64,000 nt of DNA from a virus: positions 1 to 64,000 of the IMG/VR virus record IMGVR_UViG_3300048813_000107. One strand, written 5' to 3'. The translations under genes were made by a program, and so were the position numbers. The notes beneath the pieces were generated by a model, which was not told the origin of the DNA, did not search any database, and saw only the letters and a list, made by a program, of their open reading frames with translations. This document shows, one piece after another, positions 28,400 through 36,298 of this stretch (position 1 is the first letter of the stretch; the number at the start of each line of letters is the position of its first letter).

Positions 28400-31300
28400 T
28401 CAGGTGAAATACCCGCCCGGCGGAAGCGGGTCGGCGGTGATGGTCAGGCTGGCCTCAGGCCTCGAGCCGTTCGCCCCGAACGCCATCTTCCTGCCGCTCA
28501 TATTCGAGATGCGGTAGATCTCCACGCTCAGCGGGCCGCCGGACATCGGCTGGTCTGTCACCTGGACCAGGTCACTGACATTTGCGCCGGCGACGTACGG
28601 CCACGCGGCAGGGTATCCGGCCGCGTCGACCTTCAGGGTCAGCACGCGACGCTCCAGGGATCCGTACGTCGCGAGGATCCAGTCGGCGGCGGCCTGGATC
28701 CTTGCCGCTGACTGCAGGTAGCTGGTCGTCCCGGTCGCCAGCGGCCGCGGCCCGTACTGCCGCTGCGATGCGTTCGCCGCCGTGGCGTCGGAGGGGGTGA
28801 TGAACGGCAGGCTCGCGCCGTCCGGAGAGTACGGCGCGACCTGGATAACGTTGGTCACGTACTGCGGGTCGTTGCCGAAGTCCATGCCCGGCTGGTACGG
28901 GTAGCCGTAGGCCGGCCCCGCCGAGCTCAGGTACCAGATGACGGTGTCGGAGCTGAGATGGGCCCGGGACCTGTACGACTGCGTATTGCAGTTGTCAACA
29001 AACCACATGCCGTAGTCGCTGCTGACGATGTTCTGGCAGTTCGCGCCGCACTGCTGGCCGCCCGCGTCCAGGGCTGCCTGCACCAGCTCCGCCGCCGTCG
29101 CGTCGATGGCACGGGCCGGCGCGGTCATCCCGCCGAGGCCGAGGAGCCGTTCCAGCCTCTGCGCCACGGTGTCCCCGAGGGGGGTCGGCGCCGACGGCGG
29201 CGATGCTCCGGTGCCTCCCCCGGTCGAGCACACCCCGGCGTCCGCGGCCGCCGCCCCGAACCCGGAGCTGAACGAGTCCCCGGACCCGCATACGGTCGCG
29301 GCCGAGGTCTCCGCATTCGCGGCGGCGGCAGTGTAGAGGGCGTACTGCGGTGCCAGCCCGGTGTAGGACAGCCAGATGGCATTTCCGTAGTAGCTGTGCG
29401 ACCCGCTCACGCCGATCCCGGCGGTGACAGCCCTCGCTGACGGGCCGGAAGTATAAGAGCCGGCTGCAGCCGCGACCTCGCCGCTGAAGGTGAACGGGAC
29501 GAGGCTCGTCCCGCCGGCGTACCCGTAGGAACCCTGGTACAGGGTTCCGTCCGGGGTGTACCCGGTCGGGAGCTCGTTGATAACAGCGGCCACGGCGACA
29601 GTCTGAGGGGCAGGCAGGAGCCCGGAGCCGGTGATGGCGGCGCTGTACTGGGACAGCAGCCGCCAGGGGGGGAGGATGGAGCCCCAGACGGCCCAGTGGG
29701 AGTAGGCGACGTTCCCGCCGTGCTGGATGTCCGCCGGGCTGGAGCCGCCGTTCGCCCCGTAGTCGCCGTTCAGGGTGAGCCACGTCCAGCCGGCGGTCAT
29801 GCCGGCGGCGGTGCCGCTGACGTTCGCGGTGAGGCCGCCGTTGACCAGGACCGTCCATGTCGTGGTGGTGAGCTGGAGGTCAATGCAGTGCCACGACGCC
29901 GAGCGAAGGTCAGAGGAACTGTAGATGGGGTGCGTGGTCGCCGTCGGGCCGTTGTAGGTGATCAGCTCGAGCGCCCCGGCCAGGGACAGCTGCAGGATCG
30001 CGACGGGCGCGGAGCCCGTCGAGAGGGTCGCCAGGGTAATGACCGAGCAGGGCTGCCCGGCGATGGGATAGTACTGCCCGGTGCCGTTGTCCTTCCAGCC
30101 TGTCGCCGAGGCGAAGAAGTCGGCGCTGAACCAGCCCTTGACCGTGATACCGCCGGACAGGGGCGGGTAGGCCGGGTCGAGCGCGGCGAGGAACCAGGTG
30201 TTCGCTCCCCCGCTGCCGAGCAGCCCGGTCTGCTGCCATGCCGCCGAGCCGGGGCTGGACGTGACCGGGTTCCCGGTGGAGTAGCTGGCCGGGGACGACT
30301 GCGGGTCGCCGTAGTTCCATCCTTGCTGCTGGCCGACTGCGGACACGGCGACGGACGGGGGGACGATGGTGCTGCCGCCGCCTGTTGCCGTCGCGTCGAT
30401 GCCGGTGGTGGTGTAGGAGTCCCCGGCGGTGATCCCGCCGGGTGAGGCGACGATGCTCATCGTGTTCGTGTTGCCGGGCGCGCTGCTGGCCAGTGATGCG
30501 GGCTGCACGCCGCCCGCCAGGGGCTGGTCGTCCATCGCCCACCAGGAGTGCGGGGCGTCTCCGGGTGCGGTGCCGAGCACTTCCCCCCGGTACGGGGTTG
30601 GGCACGGGACGCCGGCGACGGACCAGCCGTCGGTGAGGCCGGTCTCGACGTAGCTGTGCTGGTCCTCGTCGCGTTTCTCTGTCCAGCCCAGGGCGTTCCG
30701 CTGCCAGATGTAGGTGCGGTCCACCGGTACCCCGCCGACGGTGCCGAGCATGATCCGGAGCCGCAGCGGGGTGCCGGTGGTCACGCCCGGGTAGTACAGG
30801 CCGGCCGCGTTGGAGGGCGTGAAGTTGCCGGGCCCGTTGTCGAGGGTGACGCTGCCCTCGGAGGACTGTAGCTGGCCGAGGGCGTACGGGATCCCGGTGC
30901 TGGTTTCCTCCCACGCCCAGAAGCACTTGTCCTCTTCGGCCGGGGTCAGCGCGGAGTCGTTGAGGGTGACCCATTCCATCTCGTCGGCGGGGGTCTGGAA
31001 TCCCGACCCGATGGCGGCTTCGAGGATGGTCCGGCCGGCCCCCCCGGGGGCCACGGCGGAGTCCTCGGGGATCGGGCTGGGCGCGCCGGCCTGGACGCCG
31101 AGGATGGAGCCGCTGAGATCCTCGGCCGTGCCTGCGGTGCCGGTGACTGATTCGGAGGATGAGGTGACGGTCCACGCGGCGGTGAGAACCACATCGCAGC
31201 TGTGATCGGTCCCGTTGCTGGCGGTGACGGCCGGGAGGGTGGTCCAGCCGGCCGGCGCGAAGGCCTGGGTTGCGCTGGTGTTGTCCCCGGTGATGAACGC

Positions 31301-31402
31301 GATCTCGAAGGCGTTGACCGGGGCCGCCGCCGCCGCCGAGTAGCCGCCAGGGACGGCCAGGCCGGGGACGGCCAGGCCGGGAGTGGAGACGGGAGCTGCC
31401 AC
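28400..31402 (-). CDS. Minor tail protein with LamG-like central domain
   Basis: A 1000-residue GTG-start protein. The first part is Ala/Thr/Ser-rich beta structure. Residues about 140-290 (TPADEMEWVTLNDSALTPAE and YIWQRNALGW) resemble distal-tail or hub regions of siphovirus minor tail proteins. Residues about 410-560 have a concanavalin/LamG look (TVKGWFSADFF, SASWHCIDLQLTTTTWTVLV, SHWAVWGSILPPW), likely glycan binding. The C-terminus (VEIYRISNMSGRKMAFG) is tail-hub-like again. It follows the spike gene and probably forms part of the tail tip. Confidence 0.7.
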   Translation of the reverse strand: MAAPVSTPGLAVPGLAVPGGYSAAAAAPVNAFEIAFITGDNTSATQAFAPAGWTTLPAVTASNGTDHSCDVVLTAAWTVTSSSESVTGTAGTAEDLSGSILGVQAGAPSPIPEDSAVAPGGAGRTILEAAIGSGFQTPADEMEWVTLNDSALTPAEEDKCFWAWEETSTGIPYALGQLQSSEGSVTLDNGPGNFTPSNAAGLYYPGVTTGTPLRLRIMLGTVGGVPVDRTYIWQRNALGWTEKRDEDQHSYVETGLTDGWSVAGVPCPTPYRGEVLGTAPGDAPHSWWAMDDQPLAGGVQPASLASSAPGNTNTMSIVASPGGITAGDSYTTTGIDATATGGGSTIVPPSVAVSAVGQQQGWNYGDPQSSPASYSTGNPVTSSPGSAAWQQTGLLGSGGANTWFLAALDPAYPPLSGGITVKGWFSADFFASATGWKDNGTGQYYPIAGQPCSVITLATLSTGSAPVAILQLSLAGALELITYNGPTATTHPIYSSSDLRSASWHCIDLQLTTTTWTVLVNGGLTANVSGTAAGMTAGWTWLTLNGDYGANGGSSPADIQHGGNVAYSHWAVWGSILPPWRLLSQYSAAITGSGLLPAPQTVAVAAVINELPTGYTPDGTLYQGSYGYAGGTSLVPFTFSGEVAAAAGSYTSGPSARAVTAGIGVSGSHSYYGNAIWLSYTGLAPQYALYTAAAANAETSAATVCGSGDSFSSGFGAAAADAGVCSTGGGTGASPPSAPTPLGDTVAQRLERLLGLGGMTAPARAIDATAAELVQAALDAGGQQCGANCQNIVSSDYGMWFVDNCNTQSYRSRAHLSSDTVIWYLSSAGPAYGYPYQPGMDFGNDPQYVTNVIQVAPYSPDGASLPFITPSDATAANASQRQYGPRPLATGTTSYLQSAARIQAAADWILATYGSLERRVLTLKVDAAGYPAAWPYVAGANVSDLVQVTDQPMSGGPLSVEIYRISNMSGRKMAFGANGSRPEASLTITADPLPPGGYFT

Positions 31403-31431
31403 GGGTCACCCCCGCGCGGTCGCGCCGGCCG

Positions 31432-33777
31432 TCACGAGAGGGCCGCCCAGAACCCGACGCCCTGCTGGGTGATGCTCGACGGCGTGATCGACCCCGGCAG
31501 CGACGTCTGCCCGGAGAGAATCCCCCCGTACCGGGACGTCGCGGCGCTGTTCGCGCCGTTCACCAGCCCCGCGACGTTGTTGACGTTGCGGCCGAACGCC
31601 GGGCTGGTCGTCCCGTTCGCCACCAGCGCCACCCAGTACATCCCGGCGGGGAGCGTGAACGGCCCCCCCGCCAGCGCCATCGTCTTCAGTCCCGCCCCCG
31701 CGGAACCCCACGCGGTCGTCTGGTCGGCACTGGTCCCGATCAGCGTCCCCGCGGAGTTGTACAGCCCGGCGAAATTCTCGCTCGCGGTGAGGGTACCCCC
31801 GGCCGTGCTGACGACGGTGATGACATTCGTGCAGGACACCGGGGAGCGGACGTTGACCCCGATCAGCACGATCCCGCCGAGGGAGGGCAGGGTGCTGGAG
31901 TTGACGATCAGCGCCGGGTCATAGTTCCACGCCAGCCAGCCCACGTCGGACGGCAGGAACGGCGGCCCGGCGGCCGGCAGCTGCACCTGCGCCGGGTACC
32001 AGACCCCCGCGTTGCCCCACCACAGGAACGTCATCGAGGTCCCCGCCGGGACGACGCAAGCGGTCCCGGTGGCCACGTGAGACGTCGCCAGGGCAGCGAA
32101 GGTGATCGACCCGGTGCCGGCGTTGACCAGCGTGAACGTCCGGTTCGCCCAGGATGCGGCCCCGGCGCCCTGCGCGCCCGGGTCGTTGGTCCCCAGGATG
32201 CAGCCGGTGACATTCCCCGCCGGCACCGCGACGGCGAGCGCGTTATACCGGGTGGTGATGAACGCGCCGTTCGTGATGGTGCCCAGGGCGAAATGCGTCA
32301 TGCCCGCGCCGGTTACCCGGAACAGGTTGACGTCGCCCATGCAGATGCCGTCGAAGTCGAAGGACCCGACCGAGTTGATAGTGGTGGCGAATCCGCTGCT
32401 GCCCGTGAAGTCGATGATGCCGGTGCAGTCGCGGATGGCGTTGCTGCCTGCAGTGCCGAAGTTGATGGTGACCGGCTGGTAGATCCGGCCGCCGCCGCTG
32501 GTGGCGTTGCATTCCACGCCGATGTCCAGGCGGCTGGCGTAGATCCTGCTGAACGGCCCCTGGACGGTGCCTGACCCGGTGGACGTCGAGTTGACCGCCG
32601 CGCCGCCCGCCGTGGCCGACAGCCCGAAGGTGGCGCCGCTGGCGTTGACGACGTAGTAGCCGCCCGCGGTGAACCCCGCGGGGAGAGACCCGCCGGACAG
32701 GGTGACGTACGTGGCGTTGGCGAAGTAGCTGCCCGTCGCGGTGAAAACGCAGGGGCTGGCGTTCGTCGCGGTGAACGAGTAACCCGGCCCCCCGGTGATG
32801 TTCATGACGGAATGCTGGGCGGTGCCGTAGTCGCAGTTGCCGTAGATCCCGATCCTGCTGTCGTAAAGCTCCGCGCCGTTCAGCAGGGTCACCCCGTCGC
32901 CGACGGCTTTCATGTCCAGCACGATGTCCAGGAGGGTGCGGGCGAAGCTGGTGGCAGCAAGGCCGCTGACGTTGGCGGAGTTGTCGAAGACCACGTTGGA
33001 GGTGTTCTCCTGCGCCCAGATATGCCCGTACATGTCTTCGCACCAGAAGTACTGGTTGTCGAACCACCAGCCTTTGGAGCCGCTGCCCTGGAAGAACCGG
33101 ACGCCGGCGTCCCACCCGAGCTGGTAGATGTCGCCGGCGTGGACGCCGCACGACCCCGCCCCCGCGCTGGTGCCGTCGATCGTCAGGCCCTTGATGCCGC
33201 CGCCGAACCCGCTGGTGTACTGGCTCGTCGCGTACATCCGGATGACGGTGCCCGTGCCGACCGCGTAGGCGACGGTGGCGTCCAGCCCGGCGCCTTGCAA
33301 GGTGATCCCGGCCTGGTCGATGACGGTGCCGCCGCACGTCCAGTAGAAGACGCCCGCCGCGACCCGGACGACCCCGCCCTGGCTCCCCAGCTGGGCGATC
33401 GCCGCGTTGAGGTAGGCGGTGTCCAGGACGCCCGTCGCGTCCCCGGCCGGCTGGAGCGCGATCACCGCCGAGTTGAGCCAGTTCGCCACGATCGCCTGCG
33501 TGACCGTGAACGGCGCGGAATGCGCTACCGGGGTCGTGCCGCCCGCGCCCCGGACCACGGTCGCCGACGTGCCGGAGGTGTTCTCGACCAGGATCAGCTC
33601 GGCGCTCTTACCCGGCGCGGTGTCGTAAATGTGGTACTGCGTGCTGCCTGTCGTCGCCTGCGCGAACGCCGCCCACGACGGGGCCGTCCACGTCTCGACG
33701 GTGCCGGCGCTCGGGGCGGTGGTGCCGCCGCTGGTGACCGTGGCCGTGGGCTGGTTGGCGAAGACTTCTACGGCCAC
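31432..33777 (-). CDS. Tail spike with right-handed beta-helix
   Basis: A 781-residue GTG-start protein. After a head segment for tail attachment, AALQP/AAIAQLGSQGGVVRVAAG introduces a pectate-lyase-like parallel beta-helix with repeated short coils (ITLQGAGLDATVAYAVGTGT, FDNSANVSGLAAT, SRIGIYGNCDYG, DFTGSSGFATTINSVG). Such spikes bind or cut surface polysaccharide. The last 150 residues are a beta-sandwich module shared with the proteins at 22949 and 46099. Catalytic residues cannot be placed by eye. Confidence 0.75.
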   Translation of the reverse strand: MAVEVFANQPTATVTSGGTTAPSAGTVETWTAPSWAAFAQATTGSTQYHIYDTAPGKSAELILVENTSGTSATVVRGAGGTTPVAHSAPFTVTQAIVANWLNSAVIALQPAGDATGVLDTAYLNAAIAQLGSQGGVVRVAAGVFYWTCGGTVIDQAGITLQGAGLDATVAYAVGTGTVIRMYATSQYTSGFGGGIKGLTIDGTSAGAGSCGVHAGDIYQLGWDAGVRFFQGSGSKGWWFDNQYFWCEDMYGHIWAQENTSNVVFDNSANVSGLAATSFARTLLDIVLDMKAVGDGVTLLNGAELYDSRIGIYGNCDYGTAQHSVMNITGGPGYSFTATNASPCVFTATGSYFANATYVTLSGGSLPAGFTAGGYYVVNASGATFGLSATAGGAAVNSTSTGSGTVQGPFSRIYASRLDIGVECNATSGGGRIYQPVTINFGTAGSNAIRDCTGIIDFTGSSGFATTINSVGSFDFDGICMGDVNLFRVTGAGMTHFALGTITNGAFITTRYNALAVAVPAGNVTGCILGTNDPGAQGAGAASWANRTFTLVNAGTGSITFAALATSHVATGTACVVPAGTSMTFLWWGNAGVWYPAQVQLPAAGPPFLPSDVGWLAWNYDPALIVNSSTLPSLGGIVLIGVNVRSPVSCTNVITVVSTAGGTLTASENFAGLYNSAGTLIGTSADQTTAWGSAGAGLKTMALAGGPFTLPAGMYWVALVANGTTSPAFGRNVNNVAGLVNGANSAATSRYGGILSGQTSLPGSITPSSITQQGVGFWAALS

Positions 33778-33806
33778 GGGCGCTCCCCTCGTCGGTGCGC
33801 CCGCCG

Positions 33807-33812
33807 CATAAT
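33807..33812 (+). promoter_or_regulatory. -10 box of embedded rightward remnant
   Basis: CATAAT lies six bases before ATG 33819 in the short gap next to the spike gene start (33777). Same arrangement as at 25195, 52268 and 57579. Confidence 0.4.
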
Positions 33813-33891
33813 GGGCGGATGGACGGGACTAGCGGAGTTCCTGGCGGCCCGGGCGGACGAGGATGAGGCGGTGGCTACGCTCGGGTCATGA
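33811..33891 (+). pseudogene. Remnant of a small actinobacterial DUF6221-like gene
   Basis: The frame at 33811 reads GLAEFLAARADEDEAVA, close to the conserved start of a short actinobacterial family (LxxFLxARxDEDE). In that family the protein continues for about 100 residues, but here it stops at 33891. The leaderless ATG at 33819 is one base out of frame with this text; removing one G from the run after ATGGAC would bring it in frame. I read it as a decayed gene. Family name from memory. Confidence 0.45.
33876..33881 (+). promoter_or_regulatory. -10 box of embedded rightward gene (leaderless)
   Basis: TACGCT lies six bases before ATG 33888. No clear -35. Confidence 0.4.
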
Positions 33892-34166
33892 CAACCCCCG
33901 GCGGCGAGCCGTTCCCGTTCCCCGGCATCGCGATACCCGTCTTCGATGAGGCGGACATCCGCATGTCCGGCTGGGATATCGGGAGCTCAGAGGGTCGCGC
34001 CGTCCTCCAGGCCGGCCGCTGCGGCGACCACTTCACCCTGATCTTCCGGCCGGGCTCGTACATCACCTGCCGCGCGGACGGAAGCCTGGAAATTAGCAGC
34101 ATCGATTTCGGCGGCGGTCCGGTCACCCACGACCCCGGCTGCCCCACCGCAAGCGCGGCACCGTGA
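33888..34166 (+). CDS. Embedded rightward accessory gene
   Basis: A 92-residue protein inside the leftward late operon, overlapping the stop of the remnant before it (ATGA). The middle (GRAVLQAGRCGDHFTLIFRP and GSYITCRADGSLEISSIDFG) is beta-rich. It ends 17 bases before the convergent tail gene. Leaderless promoter. No family recognised. Confidence 0.55.
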   Translation: MTTPGGEPFPFPGIAIPVFDEADIRMSGWDIGSSEGRAVLQAGRCGDHFTLIFRPGSYITCRADGSLEISSIDFGGGPVTHDPGCPTASAAP

Positions 34167-34182
34167 GCACTCCCGCCGCCCT

Positions 34183-35586
34183 CTACTCCGGTGCAGGCAG
34201 GTCCAGCCCCAGCGACGTTGCCCCGCCCGCATAGCCGGTCTCGTAGCCCGTCACCGCATCCCACGGCCCGAGGTTCGCGACCTCCACGACCATGACCGCC
34301 ATCGCCGCGCTCGCCCCGCTGGGAGCCACGTAGACCACAGCGGGAATCCTGGCCAGGTTGGCGGTGTACCAGGTGACCGAGCGCGTGCTGCCGCTGAGCG
34401 TGCTCGGCGACTGAGGCCGCCAGAAAGAGTGAATGTCATCGGCCACGCCCACGGTCATCGCAGGCAGCCCGTTGTCCTGGTTCCAGCCGGCGAGGCAGAA
34501 CAGCCAGTTACCCTCCGACGGGAACCCCGTGCCGCTGATGATGCTGTAAGTCGGGTCCAGCGGGACGGTGAGGCTCTGGAGCGCGGGCGGCATCGGCCCG
34601 AACGAGGACGGCTGAGCGAAGCTGCTGGCCCACGCGTTGACCACGCCAGGGTTGAAAGCGGCACCGGCGAGGATCCCGTACCCGGCCGCGTAATCCTTCG
34701 CCGCGCCCTTGCGGTTCGCGCGCCCGGTCGCCGTGCCGATGCCGGCCGCGTAGCCGTTCGCCGACGACGACGGAGGCGGGTTGATGATCCCCGTGCCGGC
34801 CGCGTAGTCCCTGGCCGCGCCTGACGTGTGCTTGGACCCGGACGCGGAGCCGGTTCCCGCCGCGTAGCCCTTGCTGCTGCTGGCCGCCTTCTTGAGCCCG
34901 GACGCCGATCCGGTCCCGGCCGCGTAGTCCTCAGCAGGACCGCCGACGATCTCAGTCCAGGTGATGATGACCTGGCCGGCCGCGCCGTCCCCGCCAGGCT
35001 GGTTGCCGGAGTCGCCACCACCGCCAGGGGCCCCGCCGGGGGCAATCCCGTCGACGCCGGGCGATGCGGGACCGCCGCCAGCGGCGCCCGGCGTGCCCCC
35101 GCCGGCCCCGGCTGCCCCTGCTGACCCGCCGACCGTCCCGCCGAGGCCACCAGCCCCGCCGGACCCCGAAGCCCCCGGCGACCCGGGGCCGCCGGCACCC
35201 CCCTTGCCGCTTCCTGAGGTGCCGTGCGTCCCGCCGGTTCCCGCCGTGGCGACGGTGTTGCTGCCCGCCGCGCCGGCAGCCCCGGGGATGTTCGCCACCG
35301 CACTGGTGCCGGCATCGGCCTGCACGGTGACCGAGCCGCCAGTCACGGTGGTGGCCGTGCCCGTGCCGCCCGTGCCGATCGTGATCGCCAGGACGGTCCC
35401 GGCGACTACCCCGCCAAGAGCCGGCTCCGCAGCGTAGGCACCGGTCCCGGCCGACGCGCCGGAATGGGATCCGGATACGCCGTGCCCGGCGTTCCCGCTC
35501 TCACCCCACGCCTGGACCTCGGGGGCGCCGCTGATGTTGCTGGGGGCGGTCCACGTGGTGCTGGCCGGGATCGTGATCGAGGGCAC
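34183..35586 (-). CDS. Glycine-rich minor tail protein with YAAG repeats
   Basis: A 467-residue GTG-start protein. The N-terminal 80 residues are a beta domain (MPSITIPASTTWTAPSNISG). Residues about 95-215 are a collagen-like or polyglycine-II stretch, as in some phage tail proteins (rich in GGAG, GSPGASGSGGAGG). Then come five tandem units with YAAG followed by small residues (34665-34935 in the DNA). The last 170 residues are a globular beta domain (WLFCLAGWNQDNGLPAMTVG). Likely a fibre linking the tail tip to a receptor-binding head. Confidence 0.65.
   Translation of the reverse strand: MPSITIPASTTWTAPSNISGAPEVQAWGESGNAGHGVSGSHSGASAGTGAYAAEPALGGVVAGTVLAITIGTGGTGTATTVTGGSVTVQADAGTSAVANIPGAAGAAGSNTVATAGTGGTHGTSGSGKGGAGGPGSPGASGSGGAGGLGGTVGGSAGAAGAGGGTPGAAGGGPASPGVDGIAPGGAPGGGGDSGNQPGGDGAAGQVIITWTEIVGGPAEDYAAGTGSASGLKKAASSSKGYAAGTGSASGSKHTSGAARDYAAGTGIINPPPSSSANGYAAGIGTATGRANRKGAAKDYAAGYGILAGAAFNPGVVNAWASSFAQPSSFGPMPPALQSLTVPLDPTYSIISGTGFPSEGNWLFCLAGWNQDNGLPAMTVGVADDIHSFWRPQSPSTLSGSTRSVTWYTANLARIPAVVYVAPSGASAAMAVMVVEVANLGPWDAVTGYETGYAGGATSLGLDLPAPE
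34665..34935 (-). repeat. Five YAAG-type tandem repeats in a tail protein
   Basis: Within the glycine-rich tail gene, five units of about 18 residues each begin with D/G-Y-A-A-G. In the DNA the shared part reads CCGGCCGCGTA on the plus strand at each unit. Such repeats often vary in number between relatives. Confidence 0.6.
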
Positions 35587-35627
35587 CTAGACCGCCCCCC
35601 TCGCGAGCAGGTGCCGGACGGGAAGGA

Positions 35628-36227
35628 TCAGGCGATTGTGATCGTCGCGGCGGTCACCTCATAGGTGCCCGCCCCGCTGAAGGCCTCCGTCGTGATCGCC
35701 AGGACGATCCCGGACCCGTCAGCGGACAGCGAGATGGCGCTACCGCCGTTTGTCGCCGAGAGCTGGAACGAGTCGCTCGACGGGGATTTGGTCCAGTAGA
35801 TGGTCCCCGCCGTGAGCCCGGTCGGCAGTGTCGTGCCCGCAGGAGCGAACACGACCACCGGCTGATTGGCGCTGTACGCCGTGCCGGGGGCCAGCAGCGT
35901 GGACGTGCTCGACGGGGCCGAGAATCCGTAGCCCGTCGCCCCGCCGAGCGGCGACATGCCCTGGAAGGTCCCGCCGGTCGCGGCAGTCCAGAAGCCCACA
36001 AAGGCCACCGTGGTGGAGGCCGGGACGTTCAGCGTGTACGGGGTCCCGGCCAGCGCCACGGCGTTGCTGCCAGGCGTGGCCCAGGTGACCGCCACGCGGG
36101 CGTAGGAACCGCCGGCCAGCTCGTTGGCACCGGATGCGCTGTAGGCGGAGTGCAGAGACGCGTACAGGGCCTCGTTGGTGGCCCACTGGCCGAGCATGTA
36201 ATCGCTGGCACTGGTGCTGAAAGGCAC
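35628..36227 (-). CDS. Minor tail protein
   Basis: A 199-residue GTG-start protein with CCAGGAGGCG upstream. The opening (YMLGQWATNEALYASLHSAY, then YARVAVTWATPG) is a conserved start in many siphovirus tail proteins encoded after the tape measure. The C-terminal part has beta repeats with VVVFAPAGTTLPTGLTAGTI. Probably a tail-tip structural component. Confidence 0.65.
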   Translation of the reverse strand: MPFSTSASDYMLGQWATNEALYASLHSAYSASGANELAGGSYARVAVTWATPGSNAVALAGTPYTLNVPASTTVAFVGFWTAATGGTFQGMSPLGGATGYGFSAPSSTSTLLAPGTAYSANQPVVVFAPAGTTLPTGLTAGTIYWTKSPSSDSFQLSATNGGSAISLSADGSGIVLAITTEAFSGAGTYEVTAATITIA

Positions 36228-36298
36228 GGCAACGCCTCCTGGTTTTATCCGGCCCGCCGCGCTGTGACCTGCGGGTTAACTAAACTGCCGAGGACTGG

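Noticed and set aside
29910-31409. Leftward frame of 499 codons in a second frame of the minor tail gene
   Set aside because: Arg/His/Pro-rich frame-shifted shadow; the first frame has normal protein composition.
34828-35664. Rightward Pro-rich frames opposite the glycine-rich tail gene
   Set aside because: They are the complement of GGN glycine codons, hence proline runs; no start signals.
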